Shown here one piece after another: positions 7,387 through 16,052 of a stretch of DNA of 64,000 nt (position 1 is the first letter of the stretch; every line of letters begins with the position of its first letter). The position numbers were made by a program, and so were the translations under genes. This DNA is from UBA6522 sp965221035 (GTDB lineage Bacteria > Pseudomonadota > Gammaproteobacteria > Steroidobacterales > Rariloculaceae): positions 682,001-746,000 of the forward strand of contig OZ244860.1 of NCBI GenBank assembly GCA_965221035.1. The letters are read 5' to 3'. The notes beneath the pieces were generated by a model. That model ran no database searches. It saw only the letters and a program-made list of their open reading frames with translations, and was not told the origin of the DNA.

Positions 7387-9870
7387 CTAGATTCGCCGCA
7401 GCGTTGATACCGGCGGCTCCCTGACCACCGATCGCGCGGCAATCGTGCCGCTGGTGCCGACAACCAGAGCGCCTGCCGCCATCCCGAAGCCTACGAGCAT
7501 CGGCCCCGGCAGGTAGGCGAGCTCAAAGAGTTCGCTGGCCACAAAGTAGCCGATCAGGCCGGCACCCGCGGCGGCCAGCGTACCCGCCAGCACGCCAATG
7601 GCGGTGAACTCGGCGGCGATGCCCTGGAGGATGACGCCCTTGCCCGCGCCGAGCGTTCGCAGCACCGCGCTCTCGTACATGCGCTCATCGCGCGTGGCCT
7701 GAATCGCCGCGAGCAGGACCACGATGCCGGCGGCAAGCGTGAACAGGAAGACGTACTGCACGGCGGACGCGGCCCGGTCCATGGCGCGTCGGACCTGGTC
7801 CAGCAAGGTGTCGATGTCGATCACGGAAATGCCGGGCAACAGGGTCACCAGTTCAAGCATGGCGGTTCGCTGATCCCGCTCCAGGTGGAGGCTTGTGATG
7901 TAGGTATGCGCAAACTCCTCCATCACGCCGGGATTCACCACCATGAAGAAGTTCGGCCGGAAGGAATCCCAGTTGATGTTGCGAGTGCTGGTGATGCGCA
8001 CCGTGGCGCTCTGCCCGGCGATGGCGAAGGTCAGTTCATCTCCGAGTTCCAGTCCGAAATCCAGCAGCTCTTCCGCCTCGATGGAGAGCTGCGGTTCCGG
8101 ATCGTCCTCCCCCCACCACTGTCCGGCCGCGATTTCGTTATCCGGGCCGAGTGCCGCGCTCCAGGTGACATTCAGGTCGTCCCGCAGTTCGCGCTCCGTG
8201 CGGCGGTCACGAAACTCGTACTCGTTCAGGGGAACGCCATTGACATGACTGATTCGCGCCCTGGCAAGCGGCGCGAACTGGGGCGTTTCAATCCCATGAC
8301 CGGCCAGGACCTCCGCCACCTGACTGCGTTCCTCGGGTTGAATGTTGATCAGGAAGTGATTCGCGGCGGTTTCCGGCAACGTCGACTGCCACTGGGACAG
8401 CAGTTCCGTGCGCACCAGGGTCAGGAGCAACAGGACCATGAGGCCGATTCCGAAGGCGACCACCTGCACGCTGCTCTCACGACCGCGCCGCGCCACGTTG
8501 GCGATGCCGTATCGCCAGGCGATGCCGACCCTGCCCCGGAAACGCTGCAAGCCACGCACCAGCACGTGGCCGGACAGGTAGAGCGCCGCGAACGTCGCCA
8601 CCGCCCCGGCCAACAGGTAGGCGATGAGTTCCAGGTCCCGAAACAGCCAGTACAGCATTGCCGTGACGGCCGCCGCGGCCGTACCGTACACCGCCGCATA
8701 CCCGAGCGGAGGCGGCTCGAGATCGCGTCGCAGCACGCGGGCAGGCGGCACCTTGCGCAATTGCAGCAGGGGCGGCAGCGCGAACCCGAGCGCGATCGTC
8801 AAGGCGGTGACCGGACCGATCAGGAAGCCGTCCGGTCCCGGACGGGGCAACTGCGCCTCGACCAGATCGTCCAGAAGCAGAACCAGGCCGTGCTGTGCGG
8901 CGAAACCGACCAGCGTGCCCACGATGCCGGCCACCAGGGCGAGGGTCAGCAACTGCGTCAGCGTAAGCCGCAACACGTCCCGGTGCTGCGCCCCCACGCA
9001 CTTCATCAATGCGACGCCGTCCAGGTGCCGGGCCAGGAAACGCCGGCTCGCCATGGCCACGGCCACGCCGCCCAGCAGCACGCTCACCAGGGCGGACAAC
9101 ATCAGGAAGCGCTCGGCGCGCTCGATGGAGGAACGCACCTCCGGACGCGCGTCGCGGATATCGTCCAGTTCCTCCTCCGGGCCCATGATGACTTCCAAGC
9201 GCTCCCGAAAATTCTGGACCTGGCGCTCGTTCCCGGCGAACAACCACTCGTATTCGACCACGCTGCCCGGCTGGATGAGCCCGGACGCCTCCACGTCGGC
9301 GATATTGAGCAGCACCGTCGGCGCCAGTTCCATCAACCGCCAGCCTTCATCGGGGCGAAACTCCAGGGTGTGTGCGACCCGGGCGGCCAGCTCACCGATC
9401 CGGAGCGTGTCCCCGACATCCAGGCCGAGTCGTGCCAGCAGCGCCGGCTCCACCCACGCCTCGCCGCGCCCGGGGGCGCCGGATGCGGTGCGCGGGTCGC
9501 CCGCCAGTTCATCGGCGACACGGACCTCGCCGCGAAGCGGGTACTCGTCCGATACCCAGCGAATGTCGGACAGGGAACTGGCGCCGTTGGCCATCAGGAC
9601 GCTGCGGAACTGGATCACCTGGGCGGTGTCCAGCCCCTCGGCGCGGGCGGCTTCAGGATAGTCGGCGGGCAAGGGATAGTTGGACTCGACCCGCAGGTCC
9701 GCGGCCAGCACTTCCCCGGCCTCCTGCCGCACGGCCTGCGCCACCCGGTCCGTGAAGAGCCCGACCGCAGCCATGGCCGCCACGGACACCACCAGCGCCG
9801 TCAGCAGAACCGGAGTTTCACCTCCGCGCCAATCGCGAATCAACAGGCGCGCAGCCAGACTTGTTTTCAT
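7387..9870 (-). CDS. FtsX-like ABC transporter permease (YbbP type)
   Basis: 827-aa inner-membrane protein resembling YbbP, the permease partner of YbbA. There is one N-terminal membrane segment, a large periplasmic region, three central helices (about 255-380), further helices, a second periplasmic domain and a final FtsX/MacB-type helix bundle with the family ending (VREPPVSTLRRI). Such permeases use ATP hydrolysis by a separate subunit to move or extract lipids or lipoproteins from the membrane (family knowledge). The ATG at 9870 has AGGGA upstream; a TTG at 9894 is less likely. No ATPase gene lies nearby, so it must borrow one encoded elsewhere. It follows the FG-GAP-like gene by 34 bp. 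Confidence 0.85.
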   Translation of the reverse strand: MKTSLAARLLIRDWRGGETPVLLTALVVSVAAMAAVGLFTDRVAQAVRQEAGEVLAADLRVESNYPLPADYPEAARAEGLDTAQVIQFRSVLMANGASSLSDIRWVSDEYPLRGEVRVADELAGDPRTASGAPGRGEAWVEPALLARLGLDVGDTLRIGELAARVAHTLEFRPDEGWRLMELAPTVLLNIADVEASGLIQPGSVVEYEWLFAGNERQVQNFRERLEVIMGPEEELDDIRDARPEVRSSIERAERFLMLSALVSVLLGGVAVAMASRRFLARHLDGVALMKCVGAQHRDVLRLTLTQLLTLALVAGIVGTLVGFAAQHGLVLLLDDLVEAQLPRPGPDGFLIGPVTALTIALGFALPPLLQLRKVPPARVLRRDLEPPPLGYAAVYGTAAAAVTAMLYWLFRDLELIAYLLAGAVATFAALYLSGHVLVRGLQRFRGRVGIAWRYGIANVARRGRESSVQVVAFGIGLMVLLLLTLVRTELLSQWQSTLPETAANHFLINIQPEERSQVAEVLAGHGIETPQFAPLARARISHVNGVPLNEYEFRDRRTERELRDDLNVTWSAALGPDNEIAAGQWWGEDDPEPQLSIEAEELLDFGLELGDELTFAIAGQSATVRITSTRNINWDSFRPNFFMVVNPGVMEEFAHTYITSLHLERDQRTAMLELVTLLPGISVIDIDTLLDQVRRAMDRAASAVQYVFLFTLAAGIVVLLAAIQATRDERMYESAVLRTLGAGKGVILQGIAAEFTAIGVLAGTLAAAGAGLIGYFVASELFELAYLPGPMLVGFGMAAGALVVGTSGTIAARSVVREPPVSTLRRI

Positions 9871-9904
9871 CCGCGGGATCCCTGGTGACGTCAATCAGTC
9901 CGCA

Positions 9905-11467
9905 TCAGCCGGTCGGCAGATGATGGACGAACACCGCGCCGGAGTCCCGCACGGAGTTGTCCGACTGTCCGCCATCGATCCCGCCCTCACCACCGTCCTC
10001 TACGCGAACGCCCACCGCAATGGTCCCGCCGGTATCGTCCAGCGCCACGTTGGCGCCGTATTCGTCGTAGATTTCCGCGGCGGGCGCTTTCAGATACGCC
10101 GTCTGGCTCCATTCGTCCCCGACGCGACGGAACAGGTATACCGCCCCGGCCTCGTCCGCCAGGTCGTCCTGGGGCCCGTTCACGCCGCTGGCACTGCCGT
10201 CCTCCAGCGGTGCGCCCACCGCCAGAACGCTGCCGTCCCGATTCAGATGCAGGCGCGTGCCGAATTGATCGAAGGGGCTGGTATTGGACGGTTTGACATA
10301 GGCGGTCTGCGCCCAGCTCCGACCTTCCCGGGAGAAGACATACACTGCGCCGGCATCCTCGGCCGAGTTGTCCGCCTGGTCCGCCCCCACACCCGTGTCG
10401 ATACTGTCTTCATCGAAAGCAGCCACGCCGAGCGTATTGCCGTCGCCGCTCAACGCGACCAGGGAGAAGGCGTCGTTGATGGAGGCATTGGACGCTTTCA
10501 GATAGGCCTGCTGTCGCCACAGCGCGCCTTCGCGGGAAAACACGTAGACCGCCCCCGATCCCCTTGCGTCGTTGTCATCGGGCCCGTCGACGCCGCTTGA
10601 GGAGCCATCCTCATCCAGCGCGCCGACGACCAGCGTATTGCCGTCATCGCTGATCGCGAGCGAGATGCCGAACAGGTCCGTCGCGTCGGCATTGGAGGCC
10701 TTGAGATACGCCTGCTGGGACCAGTCGCCGCCTTCCCGCACAAACACGTACACCGCGCCGGAACCTCGGGCCGAATTGTCGTTTTCGTCGCCATTCGTCC
10801 CCACGCCGGAACCGTCCTCACCGGTTGCGCCCACTGCCAGGGTGTTGCCGTCGGCGCTGAGCCCCAGAACGTACCCGAAATTGTCCCCGTCCTCCGGCTC
10901 GCCGGTATTGGATGCCTTCACATAGGCTTCTTGTCGCCACTCCCCGTCGCCGCGGCTGAAAATGTAGACCGCGCCGGAATTCTCCATGGAATCGTCGTGC
11001 TGATCGCCGTTTACGCCGGTCGCCGCGCTGTCCTCAAGATTCGCCGACACCGCCATGGTGGCGCCGTCGTCGCTGAGCGCGACCGCAAAGCCGAACTGAT
11101 CGCCCGGGCCGGCATTGGACGCCTTGAGGTAGGCTTCCTGCCGCCAGGCGCCGTTTTCAACTCGGCGAAAGACATAGGCGGCTCCGGCGTTGCGTGCGGA
11201 ATTGTCCTGTTGATCACCCCCGACGCCGGTCGCGGCGCTGTCCTCAAGCCGTGCTCCTGCGGCCAGCGTCGAGCCATCGCCGCTCAACGCGAGCGAGACG
11301 CCCAGCAGAACGCCGCCGCCGCCGAACTGGTCGTCCACGCCCGGATTGGAAGCCTTGATGTAGGTCGCGGTCGATTGCGCGTTCACATTGCCTGCGAATA
11401 GGGCGGCCATTGGCAACCCCAGCCATGCCAGACGAAATCCGGAGACGCGCAGATCAGTCGCCCACAT
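9905..11467 (-). CDS. secreted FG-GAP/beta-propeller-like repeat protein
   Basis: 520 aa. A signal peptide of about 31 residues ends in GNVNAQ. It is followed by seven imperfect repeats of about 65-70 residues. Each runs AYLKASN..DQFG, then LSxDGxTLAVGA.xEDS, then a DNSxxxSGAVYVF segment and W.Q. This pattern resembles integrin-like FG-GAP blades forming a seven-bladed propeller. The Asp/Asn-rich loops (GDQxDNS, GDENDNS) probably bind calcium. The product is expected to be periplasmic, surface-bound or secreted; its ligand is unknown. The ATG at 11467 overlaps the DUF6152 gene by 14 bp, implying translational coupling. The repeats are also visible in the DNA. Confidence 0.8.
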   Translation of the reverse strand: MWATDLRVSGFRLAWLGLPMAALFAGNVNAQSTATYIKASNPGVDDQFGGGGVLLGVSLALSGDGSTLAAGARLEDSAATGVGGDQQDNSARNAGAAYVFRRVENGAWRQEAYLKASNAGPGDQFGFAVALSDDGATMAVSANLEDSAATGVNGDQHDDSMENSGAVYIFSRGDGEWRQEAYVKASNTGEPEDGDNFGYVLGLSADGNTLAVGATGEDGSGVGTNGDENDNSARGSGAVYVFVREGGDWSQQAYLKASNADATDLFGISLAISDDGNTLVVGALDEDGSSSGVDGPDDNDARGSGAVYVFSREGALWRQQAYLKASNASINDAFSLVALSGDGNTLGVAAFDEDSIDTGVGADQADNSAEDAGAVYVFSREGRSWAQTAYVKPSNTSPFDQFGTRLHLNRDGSVLAVGAPLEDGSASGVNGPQDDLADEAGAVYLFRRVGDEWSQTAYLKAPAAEIYDEYGANVALDDTGGTIAVGVRVEDGGEGGIDGGQSDNSVRDSGAVFVHHLPTG

Positions 11468-11846
11468 AGATTTCGTTGCCTTCGGCGTCCCACAGGCGGG
11501 ATTTTTCCGACAGCGTCATGTATGCACCACCGTTCTTGAGCGCGCGGCCGGTCATGGTGATCACGTCACCCACCTGGAATGTATGCCTGTCCCAACCCCA
11601 CCTGTTTTCCAGGCTGTTGGGCGGCCCGAGTTCGCCATGCCACTCCACCGTGTCGCCGTTCTCGTCCACCACGGCGATGGTCAGCAACGAATGCGGATTG
11701 ATGAATTGGAACTCCACCACCGTACCCGTCACAGTCGTGACCGTTTCGGTGTAGCGACCGGCATCGCCATGGTGCGCCAAGCCGGGAATCGACAAGAAAC
11801 AGATAGCGGCGAAAGCCACCGGTTTGACGGGCAATTTCGATCGCAT
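11454..11846 (-). CDS. DUF6152 family exported protein
   Basis: 130 aa. A signal peptide of about 23 residues ends before AHHGD. The rest is one small beta-rich domain with TGTVVEFQFINPHSLL and later GDVITMTGRALKNGG, matching the DUF6152 pattern (AHH after the signal, then NPHS). The function of this family is not known; a periplasmic location is inferred. The start ATG at 11846 has GGGGAGCC about 7 bases upstream; the longer frame to 11933 has no signal peptide start. It overlaps the next gene by 14 bp. The same domain occurs in the larger gene at 16399-17430. Confidence 0.75.
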   Translation of the reverse strand: MRSKLPVKPVAFAAICFLSIPGLAHHGDAGRYTETVTTVTGTVVEFQFINPHSLLTIAVVDENGDTVEWHGELGPPNSLENRWGWDRHTFQVGDVITMTGRALKNGGAYMTLSEKSRLWDAEGNEIYVGD

Positions 11847-12052
11847 GCGCAGTGGCTCCCCATTGATGGCCGACGACAACCATTGTATCCGCAGGAACAT
11901 CGGAATGGCGTCCAGGGATTTCGACGATAACATAGCCTGTCAGGCTGGGAACGTCCGGAGTGTGACTTCGTGTTAACGTGCGCACGGTGATTTGAAGTGC
12001 CGCTTGGCTTAACGTATGCAGCGGTACGGTAAGGCATCTTTCGGAGGGACAA

Positions 12053-13003
12053 ATGCGCCGATCGAACATCATGCTCGTGACGAGTACCCTGCTGGCCCTT
12101 GCGACGTTTTCCGTCCAAGCGGACGTGGAGTGGGCCTACCAGGTCCTGGACGAATCACTGCTTCCGCAGCAGGACCTTGAGATCGACCTGCACGCGCCCC
12201 GGTCCGTACCGGGCAGTGACCTGCAGCGCAGTCAGGAACAGATCGACGACCACTGGAACCCGCCGGACTGGTTTCCCGACGACCACTACGCGCCGGTGCC
12301 GGAAGTCGTGGCCCATGGCGACGGCCCCATGGTGCGCGCCTGCGCCGCATGCCACGGATTCACAGGCGCGGGGCACCCCGAGTCTTCCCACCTGGCGGGC
12401 CTGACGGCCGCATACATCGAGGCGCAGATGGCCGACTTCAAGAGCGGCGCGAGGAAGGAGCGGTTCTGGATGAACAGCTTCGACGTCTCCGAGGAACAGT
12501 CCCGCATCGCGGCGCAATGGTTCGCAGGCCTCGAAGTCATCGACTGGATCGACGAGGTGATCGAAGCGGATATCGTGCCGCGGACCTACATCGGCGACGG
12601 ACGCATGCGCCACATCCACCCCGACGGCGGCACCGAGCCCATCGACAACCGGATCATCGAAATTCCACAAGACCGGGATTTGGCCACCGCCCGCCACCCC
12701 TACTCCGGCTTCACCGTCTACGCGCCGGAAGGCAGTCTGGCACGCGGCGAAGCCTTGGTGACCACAGGCGCCGGCGGCACAACGATACAGTGCTTCATCT
12801 GTCACGGCCCCGACCTGAAAGGGCTCGGAGACATTCCCCGGCTTGCGGGAGTTTCGCCGCTTTACACGGTTCGCCAGCTCAACGACTTCAAGAACGGCGA
12901 TCGAGCCGGCAGCCTGGCGCCGCTGATGACCGCTACGGTCATCAACCTGACTGACGAAGACATGGTTGCGATCGCGGCGTACCTGGCTTCGCTGGATCCG
13001 TAG
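12053..13003 (+). CDS. dihaem cytochrome c (c4-like)
   Basis: 316-aa periplasmic electron carrier. The signal peptide is about 23 residues (ending SVQAD). There are two c-type haem sites, CAACH near residue 97 and CFICH near 247, each followed by a similar stretch (HLAGLTAAYIEAQMADFKSG and RLAGVSPLYTVRQLNDFKNG). This duplicated arrangement is typical of cytochromes c4. The GGAGGGACAA site just before ATG 12053 fixes the start. It is divergent from the DUF6152 gene and convergent with the quinoprotein/cytochrome pair, suggesting it passes electrons from periplasmic dehydrogenases towards a terminal oxidase. Haem 1 is preceded by an unusually long N-terminal segment of about 70 residues. Confidence 0.88.
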   Translation: MRRSNIMLVTSTLLALATFSVQADVEWAYQVLDESLLPQQDLEIDLHAPRSVPGSDLQRSQEQIDDHWNPPDWFPDDHYAPVPEVVAHGDGPMVRACAACHGFTGAGHPESSHLAGLTAAYIEAQMADFKSGARKERFWMNSFDVSEEQSRIAAQWFAGLEVIDWIDEVIEADIVPRTYIGDGRMRHIHPDGGTEPIDNRIIEIPQDRDLATARHPYSGFTVYAPEGSLARGEALVTTGAGGTTIQCFICHGPDLKGLGDIPRLAGVSPLYTVRQLNDFKNGDRAGSLAPLMTATVINLTDEDMVAIAAYLASLDP

Positions 13004-13023
13004 TCGTCCCTTGGGTCAGGCTC

Positions 13024-13455
13024 CTATGGAGCGTGCCCGGCGGCCTCGCCGCCCATCAGCTGTTGCCGCACGGTGGCCACGCGATCCTCGGTGATCGGCG
13101 AAGCCCTGTCGCCGAACTCTCGCCGGATGAAGCTGAGAACGGCGGCCATTTCAGCATCGTTGAGGTAGTCGAAACGGCCCATCAGCACTTCGGAACCGAA
13201 CCCGCCCGTCAGCAAGTAGCCGATCAACGCGTCTTCGCCACCGGTGACCCAAGAACTGGCGATGAGCGTCGGAGTCATGCCCGGAACGCCCCGCCCGCTG
13301 GACATGTGGCACGCAAGACAGTCGCGCGCGTAGACTTCACTGCCGTCCACGGCAGCGCCAGTCGCGATTTCCCGAACTGCCGGCTCTCCGCCGCAGGCTG
13401 CCAGCAACAGGCTCGCCGACAGACAAGGGGCGATGCCGCTGAACGAAAGATTCAA
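13024..13455 (-). CDS. monohaem cytochrome c lipoprotein
   Basis: About 143 aa. A lipoprotein signal (SASLLLAAC) is followed by one class I c-haem site (ARDCLACHMSSGRG). It is expected on the outer face of the inner membrane or in the outer membrane. No ATG gives a sensible start; TTG at 13455 begins a proper lipoprotein leader and is preferred, with moderate doubt. The frame continues open to 13647 but that part overlaps the upstream gene. It lies 64 bp behind the sorbosone-dehydrogenase-like gene on the same strand, so it is probably that enzyme's electron acceptor. Its 3' end is 20 bp from the convergent dihaem cytochrome gene. Confidence 0.8.
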   Translation of the reverse strand: MNLSFSGIAPCLSASLLLAACGGEPAVREIATGAAVDGSEVYARDCLACHMSSGRGVPGMTPTLIASSWVTGGEDALIGYLLTGGFGSEVLMGRFDYLNDAEMAAVLSFIRREFGDRASPITEDRVATVRQQLMGGEAAGHAP

Positions 13456-13519
13456 TTCATGCAGACCTGAGCGTAATGCGGACCTGGACGTCGCCCGTGC
13501 TCGATCTCGCAAGGCCGCA

Positions 13520-14836
13520 CTACTCGCCCACGTAATCGATCCGCCAGACGCGGCCGCTGACGGTGCTGGAGATGTAGAGTTCGCCATCGGGGCCCTGCTC
13601 GATGCCCGTGGGACGGTGTATCGCGTCGTTCGGGTCCTCCAGGACATCGTGGCCCTCGAATCCGTCGGCGAACACTTCCCAGTCCTCGCCTGGCATGTCG
13701 TCCTGAAACGGCACGAACACCACGTTGTACCCTCCCTGGGGCAGCGGTGCGCGGTTCCAGGAGCCGTGGAAGACGATGAATGCCCCGTCGCGGTATCGGG
13801 GCGGCAACGCGGCGCCGGTATAGAACATCATGTCGTTCGGCGCCCAGTGGGCAGGGAAGTTTGCGATGGGTTCTTCGTAGAGGCCGGCTTCGGCCTCCTG
13901 CCGACCGTCACCGCCGTATTCCGGAGCCAGTATGCGTGCACCCCTCAAGTGATCGTAGTACGTGAAGGGCCATCCGTAGTCGCCACCCTCGACCAGGACA
14001 TGCATTTCCTCGGAAGGCAGTTCCGCGCTTTGTTCGGCGCTGAAGAGTTCGGGATAGAGGGTAAACAGCGCATCCCGACCGTGGCTGAGAAAGTACAACC
14101 GCTGATGCGCCGGGTTCCACGTCATGGCCATGGCATTGCGAACGCCGGTGGCATAGCGTCGGCCGTGGGTCGCCTGGGTCTGGTTGGTCGCGCCCGCGTC
14201 GTACTGCCAGATGCCGCTCTGCAACTCAAGCTGCGGGCAGGGCCGCTGACCGGGTGAGCCCCGGGTTCGGAACTCCTCCATGCAGGCGTTGGATGGCGCT
14301 CCGACGTTGACGTAGAGGTTGTTGTCGTCATCGATGGCGAAGGTCTTGGCCTCGTGGAGGCGCTGCTCGGGAAAACCGCCGACCACGACCTCCGGCGGTG
14401 CGGTCGGAACCATTTCATCTCCTTCGAAATCAAACCTGTAGACCGCGGTCTTCGAGCCGAAATACAGGTATCCGTCGTGAAACTGCAGGGCCGTGCCGGG
14501 GATGTCGGTGGCGAACCGCTCGATGATGTCGGCGTGCCCGTCCCCATCGGTGTCCCGCATGGCGACCACGCCCATGTTGGAACCCCTGCCGAGCCGCACC
14601 GTCAGCGCGTAGTAGAGCGTGCCGTCGTCCCGCATGGCCATGTGCCGTCCGTAGCCTTCAATGTCGGCGAACACGGTGGCGGCGAATCCGGGCGGGAGCC
14701 TGATCCCCGTATCCGGATCGACGGCTTGTGCCGGGTCGACCGAATACTCATTGACCACCTGCCCGGTTGCTGCCGTGGCTGCCGCCAACCAGCAGACCAC
14801 CGCCGCGGAGAGACCCGAAATTCGAATCGCGTTCAT
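13520..14836 (-). CDS. PQQ-dependent sugar (sorbosone) dehydrogenase-like quinoprotein
   Basis: 438 aa with a signal peptide (about 26 residues, ending ATGQ) and a six-bladed beta-propeller of the soluble aldose/L-sorbosone dehydrogenase group. Recognisable parts are LPPGFAATVFADIEG at the start of the propeller, DTDGDGHAD (calcium-binding-like), GVRNAMAMTWNP, GGDYGWPF, FHGSWNRAP and RPTGIEQGPDGELYIS near the end. The family oxidises sugars, aldehydes or related alcohols in the periplasm and passes electrons to cytochrome c. Start ATG 14836 has AGGAAAGA upstream. An associated cytochrome lies directly downstream. PQQ synthesis genes are not in the window. The substrate is unknown. Confidence 0.82.
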   Translation of the reverse strand: MNAIRISGLSAAVVCWLAAATAATGQVVNEYSVDPAQAVDPDTGIRLPPGFAATVFADIEGYGRHMAMRDDGTLYYALTVRLGRGSNMGVVAMRDTDGDGHADIIERFATDIPGTALQFHDGYLYFGSKTAVYRFDFEGDEMVPTAPPEVVVGGFPEQRLHEAKTFAIDDDNNLYVNVGAPSNACMEEFRTRGSPGQRPCPQLELQSGIWQYDAGATNQTQATHGRRYATGVRNAMAMTWNPAHQRLYFLSHGRDALFTLYPELFSAEQSAELPSEEMHVLVEGGDYGWPFTYYDHLRGARILAPEYGGDGRQEAEAGLYEEPIANFPAHWAPNDMMFYTGAALPPRYRDGAFIVFHGSWNRAPLPQGGYNVVFVPFQDDMPGEDWEVFADGFEGHDVLEDPNDAIHRPTGIEQGPDGELYISSTVSGRVWRIDYVGE

Positions 14837-14845
14837 GTGCTTTCT

Positions 14846-14898
14846 TTCCTGACCCATCTGCAATCGTTCCTGCCCCATTTGCATTCCTTTCTGATCCC
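14846..14898. repeat. 21-bp tandem repeat in the quinoprotein leader
   Basis: Two and a half copies of a 21-bp unit at 14846-14866, 14867-14887 and a partial unit at 14888-14898, immediately upstream of the start at 14836. On the coding (minus) strand each unit carries a CAGGAA-type ribosome-binding site and an in-frame ATG, so the translation initiation region has been duplicated. The units differ at a few positions. Confidence 0.7.
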
Positions 14899-14952
14899 TT
14901 GGGTAAGAGCTCGATGCCGAGCACTGCCGGGAGTAGCGGATTGTACCCAAAC

Positions 14953-15705
14953 CTATCGCAAGTACCGCACCTGGGTCATCTGCGCCAGGATCGCCACCGC
15001 GATCTCTGCCGGGGATCGACCGCCCAGGGGCAATCCGATGGGACCGTGTATCCGCGCCAGCGCTTCTTCGTCGAACCCCCGCTCCGCCAGCCGCCGCAGC
15101 CGCCTGGCGTGGGTCTTGCGGCTGCCAAGCGCACCGATATAGAAGGCATCGGACTCAAGCGCGCAGACCAGGGCCGGTTCGTCGATCTTGGCATCGTGAC
15201 TCAACGTGACCACGGCGGTACGCGCGTCCGGTGCCAGCGACGGCATCTCATGCTGCGGCCAACCGTGGTTGATTTCCACATCGGGGAAACGCTGTTCCGA
15301 CGCGAATGCCTCCCTTGGGTCCAGCAACAGCTCCCGATATCCCGCCAGGCGGGCCATGGGCAGGAGATCCTGCGCAATGTGCACGGCTCCGACGACGATC
15401 AGCCGCGGCGGCGGAGCGATGGTCTGAATCAGGTAGCGGCCACCCTCCACCTCGACTGTCCGCGCGTCGTCCCGCGCCAGCGCGTCGCGGCAATATTCGA
15501 GCACTTCGTCGGGAATGGTTGCGCCATGCGCTTCATCGGTCGCTCCGAAGGCCCTCACGCGGGTTCCGTCCACCAGGAAGTCCGCCCCCGTGAAGACTGG
15601 GGAGACCGGGGAGACCGGGGAGACCGGGGACACCGGGCGCACCAGCACCACGGCTTTTGACCGGGACAGGGAATCGCCCAGCGCGCGTAACAACGCGTCC
15701 CTCAC
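14953..15705 (-). CDS. XdhC/CoxF-like molybdenum hydroxylase maturation protein
   Basis: 250 aa. Residues 1-110 look like a degenerate copy of the CoxI/XdhC N-domain. From about 125 on there is a Rossmann-like XdhC C-domain starting RLIVVGAVHIAQDLLPMARLAGY, then DPREAF...RFPD, and near the end YIGALGSRKTHARR. Such proteins help insert sulfurated molybdenum cofactor into xanthine dehydrogenase/CO-dehydrogenase-like enzymes. The preferred start is GTG 15705, which overlaps the upstream stop as GTGA; a start at 15744 would overlap by 43 bp. A (PVS)n run near residue 26 comes from a 9-bp DNA repeat. No molybdenum hydroxylase genes occur in the window. Confidence 0.82.
   Translation of the reverse strand: MRDALLRALGDSLSRSKAVVLVRPVSPVSPVSPVSPVFTGADFLVDGTRVRAFGATDEAHGATIPDEVLEYCRDALARDDARTVEVEGGRYLIQTIAPPPRLIVVGAVHIAQDLLPMARLAGYRELLLDPREAFASEQRFPDVEINHGWPQHEMPSLAPDARTAVVTLSHDAKIDEPALVCALESDAFYIGALGSRKTHARRLRRLAERGFDEEALARIHGPIGLPLGGRSPAEIAVAILAQMTQVRYLR
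15592..15636. repeat. 9-bp tandem repeat inside the CoxF-like gene
   Basis: Five consecutive 9-bp units (consensus GGAGACCGG) at 15592-15636. The central three are identical and the outer two differ slightly. Being a multiple of three, it encodes repeated Pro-Val-Ser triplets on the minus strand, so copy changes would stay in frame. Confidence 0.85.
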
Positions 15706-16049
15706 TCGATCCGCACCACCAGAACCTCTATCCGGCCGCCGCAAGCCAGGCCGACTTCCCAGGCCTCGTCGTCGGTCACGCCGAACTCCAACACTTGCCG
15801 TTCACCGGTGGCGATGACTTGTTTCGCAGCCTGGATCACGGCGCCTTCGACACAACCTCCGGAAACGGACCCCTTGAAAGCCCCATCGGCATCGATGACC
15901 AGGTGGCTGCCCACCGGACGAGGAGAGGATCCCCAGGTAGCGACCACTGTCGCCAGCGCCACCTCCCTGCCCTCTTCCCGCCACTTCAGCGCCGCTCTCA
16001 GGATATCCCCGGGGCGGGCGGAGGAATCCTCCGTCACGGCTGTCGCCAC
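15702..16049 (-). CDS. CoxI/XdhC N-domain protein
   Basis: 115 aa, a stand-alone XdhC_CoxI domain: ALATVVATWGSSPRPVGSHL, then GSVSGGCVEGAVI and CGGRIEVLV. It pairs with the CoxF-like protein encoded immediately downstream (GTGA overlap). Together they resemble the CoxI-CoxF pair that matures molybdenum hydroxylases. GTG at 16049 has GGAAG upstream. It follows the small coiled-coil gene by 3 bp, forming a three-gene operon (16334 to 14953). The motif match is strong, but the target enzyme is unknown. Confidence 0.85.
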   Translation of the reverse strand: MATAVTEDSSARPGDILRAALKWREEGREVALATVVATWGSSPRPVGSHLVIDADGAFKGSVSGGCVEGAVIQAAKQVIATGERQVLEFGVTDDEAWEVGLACGGRIEVLVVRIE

Positions 16050-16052
16050 GCC

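Noticed and set aside
9905..11400. DNA repeats as a CRISPR or mobile repeat array
   Set aside because: They are in frame within one gene and encode propeller blades.
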